A DNA stretch of 64,000 nt from Desulfoscipio geothermicus (GTDB lineage Bacteria > Bacillota > Desulfotomaculia > Desulfotomaculales > Desulfallaceae): the NCBI GenBank assembly GCA_016841905.1, contig JAENYF010000001.1, forward strand, positions 62,001 to 126,000, read 5' to 3'. Numbering within the stretch: position 1 is the stretch's first letter; the number at the start of each line of letters is the position of its first letter. A program made the translations under genes and the position numbers. The notes beneath the pieces were generated by a model. That model searched no databases, was not told where the DNA came from, and saw only the letters and a list, made by a program, of their open reading frames with translations. Positions 56,030 to 64,000 of this stretch are shown here, one piece after another.

Positions 56030-57253
56030 ATGAATATTTATGATGAACTGGTAGCCCGTGGTTTAATTGCTCAGGTTACCGACGAAGAAGAAATTAAAGA
56101 TCTGGTTAATAATGGTAAGGCAACCTTTTATATTGGCTTCGACCCAACTGCGGATTCCTTGCATGTCGGCCATTTTATGGCTCTAAGCCTGATGAAACGT
56201 TTGCAGATGGCCGGCAACAAACCGATTGTGCTGCTTGGCGGCGGAACAGGTTTAATCGGAGATCCCTCCGGCCGGACGGATATGCGGTCTATGCTGACCC
56301 CTGAAGCAATTCAGTACAATATTGATTGTTTTAAAAAACAGATGGAACGCTTTATCGAGTTTGGTGCAGATAAGGCGATTATGGTCAATAATGCAGACTG
56401 GCTCGCCAAGCTGAATTATATTGAAATGCTCCGTGATGTCGGACCCCATTTTTCTGTTAATAATATGCTGCGTGCCGAATGCTATAAGCAGAGAATGGAA
56501 AAGGGGTTGTCCTTTTTAGAACTGAATTACATGATCATGCAATCTTACGACTTTTATTATCTGTTCCAGTATCACAGCTGCAATATGCAGTTTGGCGGCG
56601 ATGACCAGTGGTCTAATATGCTGGGTGGTACCGAGTTGATTCGCCGTAAGTTGGGCAAGGACGCTTACGCCATGACCATTACCCTGCTGCTTAACTCCGA
56701 GGGTAATAAGATGGGCAAGACAGCCAAGGGTGCTGTTTGGCTTGACCCCAACAAAACTTCACCTTTTGAATTCTTTCAGTACTGGCGCAATGTGGGCGAC
56801 AACGATGTGCTCAAGTGCATACGGATGCTGACCTTCCTGCCGCTGGAACAAATTGATGATATGGACCAATGGGAAGGCAGTCAGCTCAACGAAGCCAAGG
56901 AAATTCTGGCCTATGAACTGACTAAGCTGGTGCACGGGGAAGAAGAAGCGCAAAAGGCCCGGACCACTTCCCTCGCTCTTTTCGCCGGCGGTACGGATGA
57001 TGCCAACATGCCAACCACGGAAATCTTCAGCGAGCAGCTCACCGATGGCGGGATCGGTATTATCGATTTGCTTGTGGCCTGTGGCTTATCGGTTTCCAAG
57101 AGTGAAGCAAGGCGTCTGGTGCAACAGGGTGGTGTATTTATTAATGATACTAAAGTTGCATCCATAGAGCATAAAATTACATTAGAAGATTTGAAAAACA
57201 GTGTTAAAATACGTAAAGGTAAGAAAACTTACCATAGGGCTTTACTGAAGTAA
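56030..57253 (+). CDS. tyrS: Tyrosyl-tRNA synthetase
   Basis: 407 residues from ATG 56030, with AAAGGAG about eight bases upstream; an in-frame start farther left (55925) would lie inside the T-box. Class I motifs: HVGH in PTADSLHVGHFMALSLMK and KMGKT (KMSKS equivalent) in SEGNKMGKTAKGAVW. The tyrosine pocket is in MQSYDFYYLFQ. An S4-like RNA-binding domain ends the protein (KSEARRLVQQGGVFINDTKV). A terminator follows at 57319. Confidence 0.97.
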   Translation: MNIYDELVARGLIAQVTDEEEIKDLVNNGKATFYIGFDPTADSLHVGHFMALSLMKRLQMAGNKPIVLLGGGTGLIGDPSGRTDMRSMLTPEAIQYNIDCFKKQMERFIEFGADKAIMVNNADWLAKLNYIEMLRDVGPHFSVNNMLRAECYKQRMEKGLSFLELNYMIMQSYDFYYLFQYHSCNMQFGGDDQWSNMLGGTELIRRKLGKDAYAMTITLLLNSEGNKMGKTAKGAVWLDPNKTSPFEFFQYWRNVGDNDVLKCIRMLTFLPLEQIDDMDQWEGSQLNEAKEILAYELTKLVHGEEEAQKARTTSLALFAGGTDDANMPTTEIFSEQLTDGGIGIIDLLVACGLSVSKSEARRLVQQGGVFINDTKVASIEHKITLEDLKNSVKIRKGKKTYHRALLK

Positions 57254-57318
57254 AGAATTGGCAATACGGAGGGAATAGGGCTAAAAATTTTCCTTACAGC
57301 AAAGACTTAGCAATAGTG

Positions 57319-57356
57319 AAGGGATAGTCCTGGAAGAGTCTATCCCTTCTTGTTTT
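57319..57356 (+). terminator. Terminator of tyrS
   Basis: AAGGGATAG (57319-57327) pairs with CTATCCCTT (57340-57348), followed by CTTGTTTT. The gap from here to 57730 holds no supported gene. Confidence 0.78.
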
Positions 57357-57730
57357 AGCACTGGCTCTGCTTACCTCGGCTTACCGTTGTGCGCTGCAGG
57401 TAAGGAAGGCAGTTGCCTGGTAGTGCGACGGCTACTGTGGTGCGGTTGCTGTGAACAGATCTACTTGAAGGTTGGGACGGTAAAGCGAATTTTTTCATGT
57501 TGATGTTTAGGGGAAAGTGCGTTTGCTTGGTTGATGTACGGCTGTTGCAGGGATGTTCGGTTGAAATTGAATTTAGCAAAAATATAATGAGGCGCTGGTT
57601 AAACAGAGTATCAATTGAAAAAAAAGCCAAGCTAAATTGCCATTTGATAAAATTAAATGCATAGTGCCATTATTTAACAAAAGTACATTTTCTTTGGGGT
57701 GCTCTTTTTATGCTCAAACTAGAATCCGTA

Positions 57731-57770
57731 TAATTTAGTATTGACATACTAAATTACTCAATAACATAAA
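57731..57770 (+). promoter_or_regulatory. Promoter-like TTGACA inside a palindromic operator
   Basis: TAATTTAGTA (57731-57740), TTGACA (57741-57746), TACTAAATTA (57747-57756): two perfect ten-base inverted arms around the -35 hexamer. An AT-rich candidate -10 (ACATAA-like) lies about 17 bases on. A repressor bound here would block the promoter. Confidence 0.5.
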
Positions 57771-57797
57771 ACAAGCACTCCAGAGAGGATGACATAA

Positions 57798-58013
57798 GTG
57801 AATACGCATATAGATGGAGCCTTAAAAAGGCCGCCAATCACATTGATTGGCGGCCTTGATAAAACAGGTATTTTAGAAAAACGTTATATATCTCTGTGTA
57901 GTAAGCTTGCATATAGGCCAGGAACATTTTGGCGCCATATGATATCTATCCGGCATGCAAATTTTATCCTGCCATCGTTAATCCAGCAAGTTGAAAAATA
58001 CACAAAAATTTAA
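57798..58013 (+). CDS. Small hypothetical open frame, doubtful
   Basis: 71 codons from GTG 57798 with GAGAGG nine bases upstream and the palindromic promoter 40 bases before. It reads MNTHIDGALKRPPITLIGGL, then CSKLAYRPGTFWRHMISIRH. Codons 11-19 are the strong hairpin that serves as terminator for the minus-strand operon, which argues against a real gene. No family recognised. Confidence 0.3.
   Translation: MNTHIDGALKRPPITLIGGLDKTGILEKRYISLCSKLAYRPGTFWRHMISIRHANFILPSLIQQVEKYTKI
57829..57855 (-). terminator. Terminator of the minus-strand molybdate/tungstate operon
   Basis: GGCCGCCAATCA (57829-57840), loop CAT, TGATTGGCGGCC (57844-57855): a perfect 12-pair stem. On the minus strand it is followed by TTTTT (57824-57828). 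It lies about 155 bases downstream of the ATPase gene. Confidence 0.85.
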
Positions 58014-59053
58014 AATACATGCACTGCTGTAGTTTTAAAAACCGCCCAAACATTTTTGCCGGGTTCCAAGTTCATTTTATCTATTGCTTGCCTGGTAATC
58101 AGTGCCACCAAAGAAATGCCTGCATCAAGCACCACTTTGAAAACAGGCCCCCGGGGGATGATTTCAGCAATCCGGGCAGGAAGGGTGTTCTGTGCACTGC
58201 TGAATAGTTTGTCCTCAGCAATAATGATATCTTCTGAGCGAAAGGCAACCCTAACCCTGCCGATTAGGTTTGACACCACATGGATACGAACTGGGCCAAT
58301 ATGAACATACTTAACACCATCTTCATCAATTAGATCACCGCTAAAAATATTATCCATTCCTACAAATTCCGCGACAAACTGCGACCGGGGTTTTTGAAAA
58401 ACCTCTTCCGGGCTGCCCACTTGAACGATTTCCCCGTTAAACATAACCCCTACGCGATCTGCCAGCACCAGAGCTTCATTAAAGTCGTGGGTGATGTGGA
58501 TGGTCGTTGTTTTGATCTGCCCATGAATATTTTTCAATTCCTGTTGAAAAACTTCTTTGGTGTGTGGATCTAACGCGCTCAAGGGTTCATCCAGCAAGAG
58601 GACCTCGGGCTCTGCAACCAGTGCCCTGGCGAGGGAGACTCTTTGTTGCTCCCCGCCGCTCAAGGTTGCGGGGTAGCGCTTCAATAGCTTCCCGATGTGC
58701 AGCAGCGTTGTTATTTGTTCAAGCTTTTGTTTCATGACCGTGGTTGCCGTATGCTTCAGCTTAAGTGCAAAAATTATATTTTCTTGTACAGTCAAGTGGG
58801 GGAACAACATGTAATCTTGATAAACGAAGCCAATATGCCTCGACTCCGGATACTCTGTCGTTACATTGCGGTCATTAAGCCATACCTCTCCCTGATCAGG
58901 CTTATACATTCCGGCAATAACTTCCAGAATAACTGTTTTGCCTGTCCCTGTCGGGCCCAGGATAACAAAATATTCGTTATCCTCTATATTTAAATTTATA
59001 TTTTTCAGTTGGAAATCGCCCAGATTTTTGTATATATTACATAAACGAATCAT
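58010..59053 (-). CDS. Molybdate/tungstate ABC transporter ATP-binding protein with TOBE domain
   Basis: 347 residues. Walker A GPTGTGKTVILEVIAG, Q-loop FVYQDYMLFPHLTV, signature [15 protein letters not shown], Walker B VLLLDEPLSALD, and ITHDFNEALVLADRVGVMF. The C-terminal about 70 residues form a TOBE domain (NTLPARIAEIIPRGPVFKVV). Unlike the short ModC at 18566 it is full length. It is the last gene of a three-gene minus-strand operon. Confidence 0.92.
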   Translation of the reverse strand: MIRLCNIYKNLGDFQLKNINLNIEDNEYFVILGPTGTGKTVILEVIAGMYKPDQGEVWLNDRNVTTEYPESRHIGFVYQDYMLFPHLTVQENIIFALKLKHTATTVMKQKLEQITTLLHIGKLLKRYPATLSGGEQQRVSLARALVAEPEVLLLDEPLSALDPHTKEVFQQELKNIHGQIKTTTIHITHDFNEALVLADRVGVMFNGEIVQVGSPEEVFQKPRSQFVAEFVGMDNIFSGDLIDEDGVKYVHIGPVRIHVVSNLIGRVRVAFRSEDIIIAEDKLFSSAQNTLPARIAEIIPRGPVFKVVLDAGISLVALITRQAIDKMNLEPGKNVWAVFKTTAVHVF

Positions 59054-59069
59054 TTCCTGCTCCTACCCC

Positions 59070-59867
59070 TTAACTCATGCGGGAAGCAGGGCTATGCTTC
59101 CCACCAACGATTTCAAAAATAAAAAGAGAAATTAAGGAAATAATTATTAAACAGGTAGCAGAAGCCATAGCCATTTCAAGATTGCCTATCGACATGTTTA
59201 AGAACAGTGCCACCGGCAAGGTCTCGGTAACCATGCGGGTGGCACCGGCCACCATTAAGGCGCAGCCAAATTCGCCAATGGCCCGCGCCCAGCTGATCAC
59301 CAGACCGGCAATAATACCGTTTTTGGCCAGCGGCAGGGTAATCTTATAGAAAGCCTGCCATTGCGTACAGCCCAGTGTCCGGGCTACAAACTCCAGGCGG
59401 GGATTGATATCGGAAATTGTAGACTTTAGCACTCTGACCATATAGGGTGTAATGATAAAGAACTGTGCCAGGATGATCCCATTCACCGAAAAAATAAACC
59501 TTAAACCATGCTCGGCTAAGGCTCGACCGAATGTAGTCGTGCCGAAGAGCAGCAGCAAAGCGACGCCGCAAACCAGTGGAGGGAGCGATAAGGGGATGTC
59601 CAATATCACACCGACTAATTTGCGTCCCGGAAAGCTAAAACGCTCCAGTCCGTAAGCAACGGGAATGGCAAAAACAATACAGATTAGTGTTGACGTAAAG
59701 GAAGTAAACAAACTTAGTCGAATAGCAAATTGAATTTCTTTGCTGGCAATACTCTGCGCCATCCCGGCCAACCCCTTCCATACGATATTGGCTAAAGCAG
59801 AGAATACAAAGCCAAATAAAATAAGAATAAATAGCACCAGCAAAGCATGAAAAAGTCGGTTTTTCAT
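59070..59867 (-). CDS. Molybdate/tungstate ABC transporter permease
   Basis: 265 residues from ATG 59867, six bases after AGGGGG. About six membrane helices; EAA-like loop RLEFVARTLGCTQWQAFYKI followed by TLPLAKNGIIAG, and the ending RAIGEFGCALMVAGATRMVT typical of WtpB/ModB. Operon with the genes on both sides (16-base gap to the ATPase). Confidence 0.9.
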   Translation of the reverse strand: MKNRLFHALLVLFILILFGFVFSALANIVWKGLAGMAQSIASKEIQFAIRLSLFTSFTSTLICIVFAIPVAYGLERFSFPGRKLVGVILDIPLSLPPLVCGVALLLLFGTTTFGRALAEHGLRFIFSVNGIILAQFFIITPYMVRVLKSTISDINPRLEFVARTLGCTQWQAFYKITLPLAKNGIIAGLVISWARAIGEFGCALMVAGATRMVTETLPVALFLNMSIGNLEMAMASATCLIIISLISLFIFEIVGGKHSPASRMS

Positions 59868-59934
59868 CGACATCCCCCTCACTTCGTCTCTATATCAGGT
59901 GGTTTAGCGTCAACAATATACTTTGATTATTTGA

Positions 59935-60768
59935 TTATTCAATGACCTTGAATCTATGTTTAGTAAATATGGCTTTCCCTTCTTTAGAGGCAACAAAATC
60001 AACAAAAGCCTGGGCCGGCTCAGCATTTTTGGTGAAACTCAATACGCAAACCGGTGCTTTATCAATGACGTTTTGTTCCTCAGGAATAGAGATAACTTCG
60101 ATATCCTTTACGCCAAAACCATTATCTTCAAAGACCAACCCGGCGTCGGCCTGTTTCAGCCCGATTTTGGTCACGATTTCATTGACAGTAGCTGTTCGTG
60201 CGACTACATTATTTTCAATACTGGTCAGCTTACTTTTCTGAAAAATTTTAGCTCCTTTTTTACCGATGGCAGTAGCTTTTTCATCACCCAAGACGAGCTT
60301 TACACCCGGTTTGGCCAAATCTTCAAGGCAAGTAATACCGGCAGGGTTTCCTTGGGGTACAGCAATCGCCGGGATATGATAGGCGACTTCAACATATTTG
60401 TCGGCAAAACCTTTTTGCTTAGCAATGTCCATGTCATTTAGAGAAGCGCATAATAAGACATCCCCTTGCTTGTTAATTTCCAGTTGACTTAAGATTTGTG
60501 CCGTGTTGGCATAATTAAAATTCACTTGGGCTCCATACTTCTCTGTAAAGGCTTGTCCCATCTCATCCATCACTTTACTAAATCCGGCTCCACTGTAAAC
60601 CTGCAGGCTCTGTCCCTGATATGGCAAGGTTTGATTTTGTGTTGTCTCCGTTTTTTTCATATCACTCATTTGCTCGGTACTTGATTGCTGGTCACAGCCA
60701 ACTAGACATAAAGTCGACATTAATAAAGACGCCACAAGTAATACGAGCCAACTTTTCAGCTTAATCAT
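59935..60768 (-). CDS. Molybdate/tungstate-type substrate-binding lipoprotein
   Basis: 277 residues from ATG 60768 (MIKLKSWLVLL), eight bases after AAGGA. Lipoprotein signal SLLMSTLCLVGCDQQ. Binding-protein blocks LQVYSGAGFSKVMDEMGQAF, NYANTAQILSQLEINKQGDV, VPQGNPAGITCLEDLAKPGV, and GLKQADAGLVFEDNG are of the ModA/WtpA class. The oxyanion cannot be told from sequence by eye; a separate modABC at 17.1 kb makes a tungstate role plausible. Confidence 0.86.
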   Translation of the reverse strand: MIKLKSWLVLLVASLLMSTLCLVGCDQQSSTEQMSDMKKTETTQNQTLPYQGQSLQVYSGAGFSKVMDEMGQAFTEKYGAQVNFNYANTAQILSQLEINKQGDVLLCASLNDMDIAKQKGFADKYVEVAYHIPAIAVPQGNPAGITCLEDLAKPGVKLVLGDEKATAIGKKGAKIFQKSKLTSIENNVVARTATVNEIVTKIGLKQADAGLVFEDNGFGVKDIEVISIPEEQNVIDKAPVCVLSFTKNAEPAQAFVDFVASKEGKAIFTKHRFKVIE

Positions 60769-60847
60769 GAACATCTTCCTTTCTAAGACCTAAAACTAAA
60801 TTTAATAATTTTATGTTTGCTAAAGCTTGGTGTGAATGGCTACCCAT
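60761..60847 (-). CDS. Small upstream frame overlapping the binding-protein start
   Basis: 28 codons: MGSHSHQALANIKLLNLVLG, then LRKEDVHD and stop. The same frame is open further left (CFVLKHDFTLH), and a near-perfect ribosome site AGGAGG lies before an ATG one base out of frame (about 60879), so one missing base could hide a slightly longer gene. It may be a leader peptide or a small conserved protein of the operon. Confidence 0.35.
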   Translation of the reverse strand: MGSHSHQALANIKLLNLVLGLRKEDVHD

Positions 60848-60881
60848 ATGTAAGGTAAAATCATGTTTTAATACAAAGCAT

Positions 60882-61317
60882 TCTCCTATCCTCCTTTCCT
60901 CAACAAGATGAATTCAATATTAATCCTGCAACCCTATATATTTGATCTAAGCCTTATCACACCCAGATCAGTAATAATAGTTATTTTCCCAATAGATAAT
61001 ATTGTTATTATTTTAGCACATAAAATAACTTAATTAAATATAAAACAGCTTAACATAATATAAAATAACTCAATTCTTTGTGTGTTCTATTCTATAGTTC
61101 ATTTATGTTGATTTATATATGGTTACGTTTACAATTGCTACAATTATTACACTATTGAAAATTTGTCATTTTATAGTAAGAAATATGCTGCCAATGAGAT
61201 TTTGCAAAAAAATGATCAATAAGAAACTAGATTGACGACGAGGAAACAGGGTACAGCAGGAATCCTAAAAGAAAAAGTATCCTTCGCATATTCAGAAGGC
61301 AATGTATATAATAAATA
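60882..61317. other. Long AT-rich intergenic region
   Basis: No gene seen. It should carry the promoter of the minus-strand Mo/W operon. Multiple short TTATT/AATAA runs make promoter choice by eye unreliable. Confidence 0.5.
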
Positions 61318-61531
61318 ATGGATGTAATTATACCTGATATTAAATTTGAAATTAAACAGAACATTGCTGACCTCTCAGTCTCTGAAGGCTGGCAAAAAGA
61401 GTTAAATCTGGTCAGGTATAACGGATATCCGGGATTGGTCGCCGGAGCATGAGAAAGTGGGTAAAGGATTGACCTTCACCCTAGAGGAGTTTAAGAAACT
61501 GAAGGATATTCTAAATAAAATAAATTTATAA
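61318..61531 (+). pseudogene. YdbC-like PC4-domain protein, small internal deletion
   Basis: ATG 61318 reads IPDIKFEIKQNIADLSVSEG then WQKELNLVRYNG. In another frame it goes on as DIRDWSPEHEKVGKGLTFTL, EEFKKLKDILNKINL, stop 61531. Relatives have about five more residues (RPPKY-like) at the join near 61428. PC4-like proteins bind single-stranded DNA. Broken by the deletion. Confidence 0.72.
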
Positions 61532-61575
61532 GCCCCGCTTTATTGATGCTGAGGAAAATAGCAGGCTAAACTGCC

Positions 61576-61800
61576 AGTGGTTTTACTACCCTTGAATTGA
61601 AAAACAATTTTATCGGAACTTGCCTTGAAGGCATCATTTATTGTGAAGCTGCTGCGGAACATATCGGCAAAACAACTCAAATTTGGGTTGCCGCCGTTAA
61701 GAATGAAGCTGGGAGAAAAATAGCATTATTTCGGTGTGCGCAAATGATTCTTTATCAATGTTCTTATAAAAACCTTTCAATGTCGTCAATTCGAGCATAA
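61576..61800 (+). pseudogene. Hotdog-fold (PaaI-type) thioesterase, N-terminus missing
   Basis: Reads ASGFTTLELKNNFIGTCLEG, then YCEAAAEHIGKTTQIWVAAV, KNEAGRKIALFRCAQMILY. This is the C-terminal half of a PaaI-type hotdog domain. The active-site half upstream is absent, and no start is visible. Confidence 0.65.
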
Positions 61801-61869
61801 AGTAATTTACATGCTGATTGCTTATTTGATTAGCCTGGTATTTTATGGTTGCTTAAATTGACGACATTG
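61779..61869. repeat. Perfect 14-base inverted repeat
   Basis: CAATGTCGTCAATT (61779-61792) and AATTGACGACATTG (61856-61869) flank 63 bases. It overlaps the end of the thioesterase remnant. It could be a hairpin or the ends of a tiny mobile element; no target duplication was seen. Confidence 0.6.
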
Positions 61870-62594
61870 GTTTGCCAAATTGTCTGGAACAACTACTTGG
61901 TCAAAAGTAATAATATATCTTCACCCTGACTTGCTATCTTAATCTGCCAACCTTTATTCCTTGATCATACTCTCCTAGAGGCTGGGATTGTTTTGGTATA
62001 GAAGAGACCCTCCTTGAGAGCCTCTTTTGTGAACAAAGACTAAATAGTAGTAAGCCAAACCTCGATTTTGACACTGCTATCCAAAGGGATACGGTAATAT
62101 CAACGGTTTCCGAGCACACCAAATAGACGTACCACTACATTAATTATCCCTTTATATGACAAAACGATGCGTATTCCTTAAAAGCAAAGAGGTGGCCTGG
62201 CAGGAGATATTTTCTTGGTTTAGAAGGTTATTATAGTAACCCACTAATATTAACTCTATATTTATTGCCATAGAATTGGGCTTGGAAGCCTTTGTGTTGC
62301 TTCCGACAAATATAATCATGGGCAGGTAATATCTGCTTATCTATTACGAGAAATGCCGTTAGGAATAAGGATTTTTGGCTGGCAAAAGTGATCCGGCCTC
62401 AGCCTACTTTTTTAGTTGAGATCATCCCGGTGTCTGGCGACGGCGGAGCCACGGGAGATAAATAAAGATTTTCTATTTGGGTAGAATCTTAAGCCATGAT
62501 GAAACCGGCAAGGGCTAAGCATTAGCGTTCATATATATGGTTACAATATGAAATTGGTATACAGGGATATTGGGGAAACTAGGGGGACGAGCCT
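61870..62594. other. Region without recognisable genes
   Basis: Only short frames with frequent stops on both strands. One hairpin-like string (GAGACCCTCCTTGAGAGCCTC) in pieces around 62005 has a T run after it. Probably decayed sequence. Confidence 0.45.
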
Positions 62595-62792
62595 TTGAAC
62601 AATGAAGTGCTTAAAGAGTTGGTGCGGATGAATAAGCTAACCATTCATTTGCTGCAAATCCGAGAGATTACCGTGGTGAAAATGAGTATTATTATGAAGG
62701 CTACCAGAGAGCAAATTATTATTTACAGCCGAAAAAGCATGAGACCGCTGGAGAAATATGCCGTGTTATGGTCTCCAATAATTACATTCTAA
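62595..62792 (+). pseudogene. Possible coat-protein-like remnant
   Basis: TTG 62595 after GGGGGACG reads NNEVLKELVRMNKLTIHLLQ. Around 62655 another frame reads YRGENEYYYEGYQRANYYLQ, then PKKHETAGE, which seems the true continuation. The Tyr-rich text recalls spore coat proteins, but no family was recognised. Confidence 0.3.
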
Positions 62793-62935
62793 ATATTTAT
62801 TGGCCGAGCTGAGAGAGCGGTTTGCAAGCTTAGGAATAATTTTCATAGCAGGAATAAGTTGCGAACTGACCATACTCAGGTCATAAACAGGAAATTGCGG
62901 CAACGTATGTCGTGAAATAAAATGGAGGTATCTGT

Positions 62936-63568
62936 ATGTACAAAGAAATTTGTTTTAAAACAGCTGAAGTGTTTAAACCAGATGATATCTTATCCCATTG
63001 GATTATCAACCTGGCTTTAATAAGAAATGATTTGTTGTATTCCAATGAATACGCTTTTAATCATTTCGAAAGGGAAGCTGCGGTAGAGAATGGCCGGTTT
63101 ATCAATTATTTAAGAATTGCTTTATCCCATTATATGGCAGCCATGAAGTTTTTAGATAAATATCATAGTGAACCTGTGATTATTGGCTTTATTGAGACTT
63201 TAGATGCAAAGAACAAAGAAAAATATGCCGGCATACTCAGCAATGTATCACCTTATGATAGCTCTTTTGTGAAAAACCTATGCGAGCCACTAGTTGGTGC
63301 AACCATGCATTATGCAGATAATCAAGAGGATATCAATAAATATCTGGCCAGTTACCAGGAGGGGACCATCGTTATTAAAGGTGACAAAATAAGATTTGTC
63401 GATTTGGAATTTGCAGATGATTGTGCTACTTATTTGAGTTTTACTCATCTACATTCAGAGGAAGCCGAGGCCTTTTGTAAAGAAATAGGTAATAAATTTC
63501 TTGAGCTAATGTCTTTTATTGAAGAAGTGATCCCGGTCTATTTGTCTCAAAAAATAGCAACGTCATAA
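62936..63568 (+). CDS. Hypothetical protein
   Basis: 210 residues, ATG 62936 after ATGGAGG. Soluble, mostly helical (FKPDDILSHWIINLALIRND; FINYLRIALSHYMAAMKFLD), with a possible beta part (GTIVIKGDKIRFVDLEFADD). No family was recognised. The following hydrolase gene starts 16 bases later. Confidence 0.7.
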   Translation: MYKEICFKTAEVFKPDDILSHWIINLALIRNDLLYSNEYAFNHFEREAAVENGRFINYLRIALSHYMAAMKFLDKYHSEPVIIGFIETLDAKNKEKYAGILSNVSPYDSSFVKNLCEPLVGATMHYADNQEDINKYLASYQEGTIVIKGDKIRFVDLEFADDCATYLSFTHLHSEEAEAFCKEIGNKFLELMSFIEEVIPVYLSQKIATS

Positions 63569-63584
63569 ATGGGGAAGTGGCTTG

Positions 63585-64000
63585 ATGGCGGGAACAATAG
63601 TGATGCTCCATGGCATGATGGGCGGGGCCTGGTGCTGGGATAATTATAAGATTTTTTTTACAGACAGGGGTTACCGGTGCCATGTACCCGTGCTGCGTTA
63701 CCATGATATGGACCCACGGGATAAGCCTGACCCGCGCCTGGGGGCCACCAGCTTATTGGATTACGCCCGGGACCTGGAAGAGGAGATCAGGCAGTTGGCT
63801 GAGCGTCCTGTGCTGCTGGGGCATTCGATGGGTGGGCTGTTGGCGCAAATACTGGCCAGCCGTGACTTGGCCCGGGCGCTGGTGCTGCTGGCGCCGGCAG
63901 CACCGGCTGGGATATGGTCTGTGACTGTGTCTGAGATAAAAAACTTTTTGCGGCTCCTGCGACAAGTGAGCTTCCGGCGAGGAGCCTTTCGCATTTCTTA
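63585..64000 (+). CDS. Alpha/beta hydrolase, 3' end cut by window edge
   Basis: ATG 63585 after GGGGAAG; 138 codons visible and open to the edge. Oxyanion-hole segment MLHGMMGGAWCWDNYK and nucleophile elbow LLGHSMGGLLAQI are typical of lipase/esterase-type alpha/beta hydrolases. Asp and His of the triad would lie beyond the window. Substrate unknown. GC-richer than the gene before it. Confidence 0.88.
   Translation, partial: MAGTIVMLHGMMGGAWCWDNYKIFFTDRGYRCHVPVLRYHDMDPRDKPDPRLGATSLLDYARDLEEEIRQLAERPVLLGHSMGGLLAQILASRDLARALVLLAPAAPAGIWSVTVSEIKNFLRLLRQVSFRRGAFRIS

Noticed and set aside
57355-57630. Open frames on both strands after tyrS
   Set aside because: No ribosome site, no family-like text and low-complexity composition; not supported as genes.

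Overview
The window looks like a chromosome segment of an anaerobic, endospore-forming Firmicute of the Desulfotomaculum/Peptococcaceae type. This is an inference from gene content: tyrosyl- and isoleucyl-type T-box leaders, a four-subunit 2-oxoacid:ferredoxin oxidoreductase, a hybrid-cluster protein, spore-related genes (GerAB-like permease, YjcZ-like peptide, DUF421/DUF1657 proteins), a soluble PAS sensor kinase of the sporulation type, and Mrp/NifX iron-sulfur genes. No rRNA or tRNA gene was recognised.

Layout. 1-6.9 kb: end of a type I-C CRISPR-Cas locus (cas7 partial, cas4, cas1, cas2) and a large array of about 56 regular 32-bp repeats plus a degenerate last repeat. 7.0-9.6 kb: cadC-cadA heavy-metal resistance; cadA has an in-frame UGA exactly at the first Cys of its HMA CxxC motif and is a strong selenoprotein candidate. 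9.9-15.7 kb: PadR regulator with a HAAS-FtsW-like membrane protein, a broken TauE-like permease, and DUF421/DUF1657 genes. 15.8-20.4 kb: molybdate regulator, modABC and a DUF1786 protein. 20.5-23.2 kb: XRE repressor/ImmA protease module divergent from a Y-family DNA polymerase. 23.6-26.2 kb: MFS transporter, Fic protein and small HTH protein. 26.4-32.8 kb: promoter, T-box leader with an ATC (Ile) specifier, the 2-oxoacid oxidoreductase operon, a CbiT-like protein and a PAS histidine kinase. 32.9-37.4 kb: a decayed island of gene remnants (DUF3231, VOC, arsenosugar-type glycosyltransferase, radical SAM, TVP38, rhodanese); the rhodanese has UGA at its catalytic Cys. 37.7-44.8 kb: CBO0543 membrane proteins, hcp, germination permease, ferritin-like protein, uppP. 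44.9-52.3 kb: an iron-sulfur/metal module (IscU-like, NifX-like, ferredoxin-ATPases, Mrp, DUF134, DUF5320) with a decayed second copy of its front end, both preceded by the same promoter-operator, plus a CDF transporter fused to a NifX-like domain. 52.4-57.4 kb: broken sensor kinase, serC, frameshifted CPBP protease, dead acetyltransferase and T-box-controlled tyrS. 57.7-60.8 kb: second molybdate/tungstate-type ABC operon on the minus strand. 61.3-64 kb: further remnants, one hypothetical gene and the start of an alpha/beta hydrolase.

Common threads are metal and oxyanion handling (CadA/CadC, two Mo/W transporters, the Mrp/NifX module, CDF-NifX), tRNA-sensing control by T-boxes, and much gene decay. 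Many breaks are single missing bases in short homopolymer runs, so read support should be checked before each is called a true pseudogene; others are larger deletions and are real rearrangements if the assembly is right. The two UGA codons at redox cysteines are the most notable signal.
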